Part shown: piece by piece, positions 59,871 through 64,000 of the stretch
Layout: each line of letters starts with the position of its first letter
How positions within the stretch are numbered: position 1 is the first letter of the stretch
DNA from: Leucosporidium creatinivorum
Lineage: Eukaryota > Basidiomycota > Microbotryomycetes > Leucosporidiales > Leucosporidiaceae
Length of the DNA stretch: 64,000 nucleotides
Assembly (NCBI GenBank): GCA_001600635.1
Contig: BCKL01000027.1
Coordinates: 193,079 to 257,078 of the forward strand
Direction of reading: 5' to 3'
Notes under the pieces: generated by a model
The model's database searches: none
What the model saw: the letters and a program-made list of their open reading frames with translations, nothing else
Told to the model about the DNA's origin: nothing
Made by a program: the position numbers and the translations under genes

Positions 59871-60517
59871 GTCTGCCTTCGTCTTACGGTTTCCTTCTCT
59901 CAGCCTCGATCGCTGACCCTCCCCCTTCTCGCAGAACTCGCTGTCGGGCGGCAGAGGGCTTCGTGTCGAGAGCTTGAGGCAGGCGACAGGGCGAAGGTAA
60001 GCATTGGAAACTACCTGGCTAGATTACCAGGTCGTGTCCCGTGTAGACTGAGCTGCGAGGAGAATAGCGAGCTGGCTCGGTTCGGCGCTGCTCAAACTCG
60101 GGCTGAGGTCCTTGAACAGCCTCTTCTCGGTCTGCGCGGCTTCGGAGCTCAAACTTGTCTGCCATGAAATCTCAGCTGTACCTCGGCGGTTCGCAGCGCC
60201 AGTGCGAGATGCTCATATCGGAGGTGAGGCGCCGAGAGCTCGGTCACCGAGCTCGCTGGGGAGTGGCCTCGGTGTACGGTGGTGTAGGTGCGCTGCAGAG
60301 TTTGAGAGCTTGTAGACACGCTACAATCAATCGGCAGCAAACACTCAGCGATGTCGACTACAGAGCTTTGACCGCCGTTCATCGCTTGACTTCCTCCCAC
60401 AACTTCGCCTCGCTGCTCTCGACTCGTTGCGCTGCTGGGGAAGCACAGAAAGCTCAGACTGGAAGCTGGTGGACTACAGAACACTCGCTCTACACCCCTC
60501 GACCACCTCGAATCGCT
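59871..60517. promoter_or_regulatory. arm spacer with the conserved F-box upstream block
   Basis: Positions about 60370-60517 match the blocks upstream of the F-box genes at 5301 and 7080. In one frame it reads SLLSTRCAAGEAQKAQTGSW in place of SLLPPRCAAGEARKAQTGSC. The left part is spacer containing a possible 3' UTR intron of copy C (GTGAGTCTGCC ... CGCAG, 59868-59936). Confidence 0.45.
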
Positions 60518-61632
60518 ATGGAAGCTCGCTTAAAGATGGACGACACGACACTCCCTCCTCCCGCTGACGCTGAAGCTGTAGCTAGGTCGACGCCGTCGCC
60601 ATCGCTGGAGCTCGTACACCAGATCATGAAGCTCAGCCTTCCTCCCGTCCGCTTCGAGACCTTGCCCGAGCGTTACCAGCTTCTCCGCACCTTCGCCCTC
60701 GTCAGCAAGAGTTGGACTTCGATGGCGCAGGCTGAGCTGTGGCGACATGTCGATATCGACGATTGGACTCAGTGCGCGGCAGTTGAAGCCGCCGTAGATC
60801 GCTGCAGGATGGCCGAAGAGCCTCCTCGCGTGCAGTCTATTCGTCTAGGCAGCTCGAGCAACCTGTGGGTGATGGACGAGGTGCAAGGTCTTTTGGAAAA
60901 GCTGCCGAGCTGTGATGAAGTGTGGGTGTGCACGCGGTACGAGGGCGAAGTGAGTGGTCTGCCTAGACTCGCTCCCATTGCTTCCCGTGAGTCCGCCCTG
61001 CTCTCTCTTTTCGGCCTGACCAAGCCTACAATTCGCTGAACCTGCACTCTGCACAGGACTGGTACGCCTCCACCTCGATGTCATGGACCTCGATCTGGCC
61101 GACGCATGTCCTGTTTTCCCCCTCCCTCGTCGAGCTCTCCATCTCTGATCCTCTCAACGCTCACGACGCCCTCAACTTCCTCCGAGTTACCGACTTACAC
61201 GCATTGCGCTCACTGGGTATGCCTTGCTGGGGTGCGCTCAGCCTTTTGGCTCATGCCTCGCTCCTCAACGATGTGCTTCACCAGCTCGGTCCCCGTCTCG
61301 AGCGCTTTGCCTTCACCATGCTGGACCGCTCGGACTTGGACGCGTCGAACCTGGACTGGTCCGCCTTTATCTCCCTTCGCTCACTCCTCGTTGAGTTCCC
61401 CTCGAACGGACAACTCGCCGCAATCCTACGCACGATCCCCGCCGAGCTGGTCGCCCTCCGCCTCTTCGAAGGCGAAGATGAGGAGTGGTCTGGGCTACTG
61501 GATGCGTTCAGGGAGCGTCCGTCCTCTATCAAGACTCTCGAGACTTTGACGCTGCCGTTTCTTCCGGCGCTACCTTCCTCTTGGAACAGGGAGGACCTCG
61601 AAACTCTCTGCGCCGAGCAGGGAACGCAGTGA
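60518..61632 (+). CDS. F-box-like protein, arm family copy D, C-terminally truncated
   Basis: Exons 60518-60986 and 61057-61632 are in frame; the start could be ATG 60518 (MEARLKMDD) or 60536 (MDDTTLPPP). The F-box-like segment is LELVHQIMKLSLPPVRFETL and FALVSKSWTSMAQAEL; the body is leucine-rich (LVRLHLDVMDLDLADA, LVELSISDPLNAHDAL, LGPRLERFAFTMLDRS). The frame stops at LCAEQGTQ, whereas paralogs continue with a W-rich tail. A tail of that type (LSSWEDSMVADW) lies just downstream in another frame, so a one- or two-base indel near 61630 has removed about 25 residues. It is the closest relative of copy A. It may still be functional, because the F-box and most of the repeat domain remain. Confidence 0.68.
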
Positions 61633-62319
61633 AGTACAAGGGGACGGAAGTGCATGGGCTGAGCTCGTGGGAGGATTCAATGGTAGCTGACTGGTCAGTG
61701 CTGTCTGGTGTTCGCTCCCGTCTGCACTCATTGATCCTTCTCCTCTCGCAGAGCTCGCTTCGGCCTGATGAGTGGACGAGGGGCCCTTGGAGCTGCACGT
61801 AGGACTCGAGCGTGACCCGACGACAACGATATGCTGCCGCCTCCACCTGTCGCTCCTTGGCTGCACGAGAGTGAAAGGCGAAGCGAGCTTTTCTCCGCTT
61901 GGCGCTCGGCGCTTCTCGATCTCGCAACTGCTGCAGTAAGGCGATCTTCTGCCGCGCACTGCAGGCTTTACTTCTATGACGAGGTCGTCCGTGTGCGCAC
62001 TGTTGGCTCATGAAGCAGCACGTCGAGCACGAGCGACTGTAGGCGACGGCGAGGACGAGGTTCGCTCGGCGCAGCTTCAGCAGGCGAGAGGAGGACGGCT
62101 CAGGGACACCGAGAACGCACTCGTATACTTTGTACCGCTTTCTACCCGTGTTCGATGTCAAACGCCCTTCCTGGAGCTTGGCTGCACCTTTCGACGCCGA
62201 GTGAAGAGATGCGAGCTCGAGCAAATCGACTCTCTTCCTCCTACCATCACCTCGTTCTCGTCTCTTCAGCTCTTCACCTCCTCGCACTCGTTCGATCCCA
62301 GCCCTATTCACCTTCAGCC
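61633..62319. other. duplicated upstream region of GPI-type copy D
   Basis: The region is homologous to 3563-4169 of the left arm. Immediately after the F-box stop lies the former tail of that gene in another frame. No separate gene is called. Confidence 0.45.
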
Positions 62320-63049
62320 ATCCTCTACACGCTCCTTCTGGCCCTCTCGCTCGCAGGTCAGTGGCGAGCTCTGCAGCGCTCGACGAGCTGGCTTCAACGA
62401 CCACTTGAAAGACGTCGCGCTGACCTCTCTGGACTCTCCTACAGCTGTGAGCTTCGCCGCGCCCCAGAAGGAAGTCACCGCCATCGGCTCGACCCTCACC
62501 CGCGCTCTCGAGACCGCTCCCCCCCTCGTCAAGAGGGACCACCAAGCCGACGCCATCAGCGGACTCTCGAACCTCATGTCTGAGGCTATTACCGCCGTCA
62601 GCAGTGGAGGACAGTGCTCCACCGAATGTGGGCCCTGGGTTACCGACATGCAGGTGAGTGTTTAGCGGCGGGCGAGGGGAGGGAAGTCCGAGCGGTCGGG
62701 CAGAACGGGGAGCTGACTGTNGAGCTGCATCTCGGGGAGCTAGTCCTGCACCAGCGCGGGCTCGGACGAGCAAATCGGACGCTGCGCCTGTGGAGCCATG
62801 CCTCTCGGCGACATGGGAGCCTGTGGATCCTGCTTCCAAGCCGACGACTCAGTTTCGAGTNAGTAGCCACGCTCCTCCTTTCGCCTGCAGCAAGCTGACC
62901 TCCGCTCTCCTTCGACCACCCATCGTTCAACAGANTTCAAGAACCTTTGCTCGGACGCTGTCAAGGGTGCTGGGGTGAAGATGGAGGCTTCCGTCGCTGG
63001 CTCGGCGTTGGCGCTTGCTGGAGTCGTCGGAGCTGTCTGGCTCNCCTGA
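62320..63049 (+). pseudogene. secreted cysteine-rich family copy D, start codon lost and stalk deleted
   Basis: Exons 62320-62356, 62445-62653, 62744-62858 and 62934-63049 correspond one to one to those of copy A; exons 1 and 3 have exactly the same length. Where copy A has CCATGCTCTGCACG this copy has CCATCCTCTACACG, so the initiator reads ATC. The rest is open: signal-like ILYTLLLALSLAAVSFAA, LVKRD, ISGLSNLMSEAITA, the eight cysteines with A-type spacing, and tail SALALAGVVGAVWL. The last exon is 321 nt shorter than in copy A and lacks the Gly/Ser/Thr stalk. Donor 3 contains an N (GTNAGT). It is a pseudogene or a sequencing error at the start. An in-frame ATG at 62155 would bury the signal peptide. 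Confidence 0.7.
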
Positions 63050-63694
63050 GCTGNNNCNTCCACTCCTTTNTACCCTCGTTTGTCATTATTCTGTGCGTTG
63101 CATTCCACTTCGTTTTATAGCGTACCAGATGAGGGGAGGGAGGAGCGCGAAGGGTTCAAGCCGAGGCGGCGCGAGGTACGAAGCCGAGCGAGCGCCACTG
63201 CCAGCCGAGTGTGAGCACGGAGAGAGCAGAAGTGAGCGTCTCGACTACTCCTCAGGCGTCGAGAGTGGAGTATGACCGTATGCAGGACGCTCAGCAAGCC
63301 AGGCCGTCTCCTCCTGGCTACGTCCAGCTCCACCGTCGCCGAAGCTCGGAGAGATTAGTCACCAGCCGAGGCGGTTTGGTGAGCGGGATGTCAGGACTTC
63401 ACCAGGATCCCTCCCGATATACGACAACACACCAGAGTCACCAAAGACTCCATTATCCATCACTCCGACTACGAGTCCCGCCTCAACGAAGAAGGAGCCT
63501 GAGAGCGCAGCAAGGTCGAAAGGAGGGAGCCCCGGAGTGCAGGCTCGGTGATGAGCTGTCCATCCCTCGTCTCTCGGCAGTCACACCCTCCCAACGGACC
63601 ACAATGTCCAGTGAGGCAAACTAGCCACCATGGTACTGCCACGGCAAACTAGCCACCATGGTATTGCCACACAGTTTTTTAATAGCAACAAAAA
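63050..63694. other. arm spacer, no convincing gene
   Basis: This is the counterpart of the left-arm spacer (1640-2537), somewhat rearranged. Frames are not conserved between arms. Confidence 0.5.
63615..63670. repeat. 28-bp tandem duplication next to the tRNA
   Basis: Two adjacent 28-bp copies (63615-63642 and 63643-63670) contain CTAGCCACCATGGTA and differ at one base. The left arm has a single related copy (about 1648-1672). Confidence 0.85.
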
Positions 63695-63751
63695 GGAGCT
63701 TTGGCCGAGCGGTCTAAGGCGCCAGCTTAAGGTGACATGATCATATGTACG

Positions 63752-63785
<34 letters not shown>

Positions 63786-63791
63786 GCTTCA
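63695..63791 (+). tRNA. tRNA-Leu(AAG) with intron
   Basis: This is the same tRNA as at 1254-1350, here on plus: GGAGCTT ... AGGCTTC plus A, anticodon AAG, intron TGACATGATCATATGTA after position 37, long variable arm. A run of T (63792-63797) provides the RNA polymerase III terminator. It is transcribed outwards into the satellite. Confidence 0.93.
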
Positions 63792-63829
63792 TTTTTTGCT
63801 GGTCCAGTCGATTTTACCACAAGCATATT

Positions 63830-64000
63830 CTCATAATTCGATGTACAACTTCTTGCGGCCACACTTCGCCGAGCAGGGGGTGGGGGGGACTCGGCGGGAG
63901 TCTCTGCTGCTGACCTTTTTGCTGCAGTGTAGTCCTCCTGCTATAGCTCTTACTATGTAGAGTAACATCAACTGCTGTCACCCACCTAATCTCATAATTC
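63830..64000. repeat. satellite, inverted copy at the right edge
   Basis: From about 63830 the sequence is the reverse complement of the satellite units at 1060-1220, including CTTCGCCGAGCAGGGGG ... CGGCGGGA and TTTTTGCTGCAGTGTAGT. At least one unit is visible before the window ends. Confidence 0.85.

Larger units (their letters stand above)
61633..64000. repeat. right arm of the large inverted repeat
   Basis: This is the reverse-complement counterpart of 1-4169, with the same order: upstream DNA of the GPI gene, GPI gene, spacer, tRNA-Leu, satellite. The last 210 bases are satellite in inverted orientation and run off the right edge. Ns cluster here (62721, 62861, 62935, 63044, 63054-63058, 63070), so base quality is lower. 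Confidence 0.85.

Overview
The window looks like nuclear DNA of a GC-rich basidiomycete yeast. Genes are dense and broken by many introns of about 50-75 nt with GTGAGT/GTAAGT-type donors, CTGAC/CTAAC branch points and CAG/TAG acceptors, often just a few bases apart from very small exons. The gene content is fungal: Zn2Cys6 factor, DASH-like subunit, Sch9-like kinase, RTA1 and Dal5/DHA2-type transporters. The style resembles Pucciniomycotina/Microbotryomycetes yeasts; this placement is inference, because no marker gene was compared.

The two ends mirror each other. At the left, reading inwards, come a satellite of about 157-bp units (1-1250), an intron-containing tRNA-Leu on the minus strand (1254-1350), a secreted cysteine-rich GPI-type gene on minus (2538-3562) and two F-box-like genes on minus (4170-5301, 5959-7080). 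At the right, reading inwards from 64000, come the same satellite, the same tRNA-Leu on plus (63695-63791), a degenerate copy of the cysteine-rich gene on plus (62320-63049) and two F-box-like genes on plus (60518-61632, 58736-59870). All arm genes point outwards. The outermost part is nearly identical between arms; inner parts are clearly diverged.

Between the arms lies ordinary housekeeping DNA: a second cysteine-rich GPI gene (7874-8966); a Cdc4-like F-box/WD40 protein (9324-12341); an unrecognised 857-aa protein (13494-16207); two MFS transporters in tandem (16512-19441, 19782-22024); a GST-like protein (22299-23619); an unrecognised protein whose ATG is split by an intron (24027-25197), divergent from an F-box-like protein (25393-27549); a third cysteine-rich GPI gene (27705-28633); a C2-plus-AGC kinase of Sch9 type (29440-32302); an RNF216-like RBR ubiquitin ligase (32682-35833); a probable DASH subunit Spc34 (37740-40111); a Zn2Cys6 transcription factor (40834-44355); a large unrecognised membrane-anchored protein (45318-49791); an RTA1-like membrane protein (50520-52102); the tRNA adenosine deaminase Tad1 (52515-54251), divergent from a PAP2 lipid phosphatase (54342-55474); and an RNA polymerase II CTD-interacting-domain protein (55758-58545).

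Three themes tie the window together. First, a secreted family with eight conserved cysteines, a dibasic KR site and a C-terminal hydrophobic tail occurs four times in 64 kb. Second, a four-copy F-box-like family sits only in the arms, with two copies frame-disrupted. Third, the motif TCGGCG/CGCCGA is scattered through introns, intergenic DNA and the satellite units. No transposase, reverse transcriptase, CRISPR array or telomere repeat was seen.
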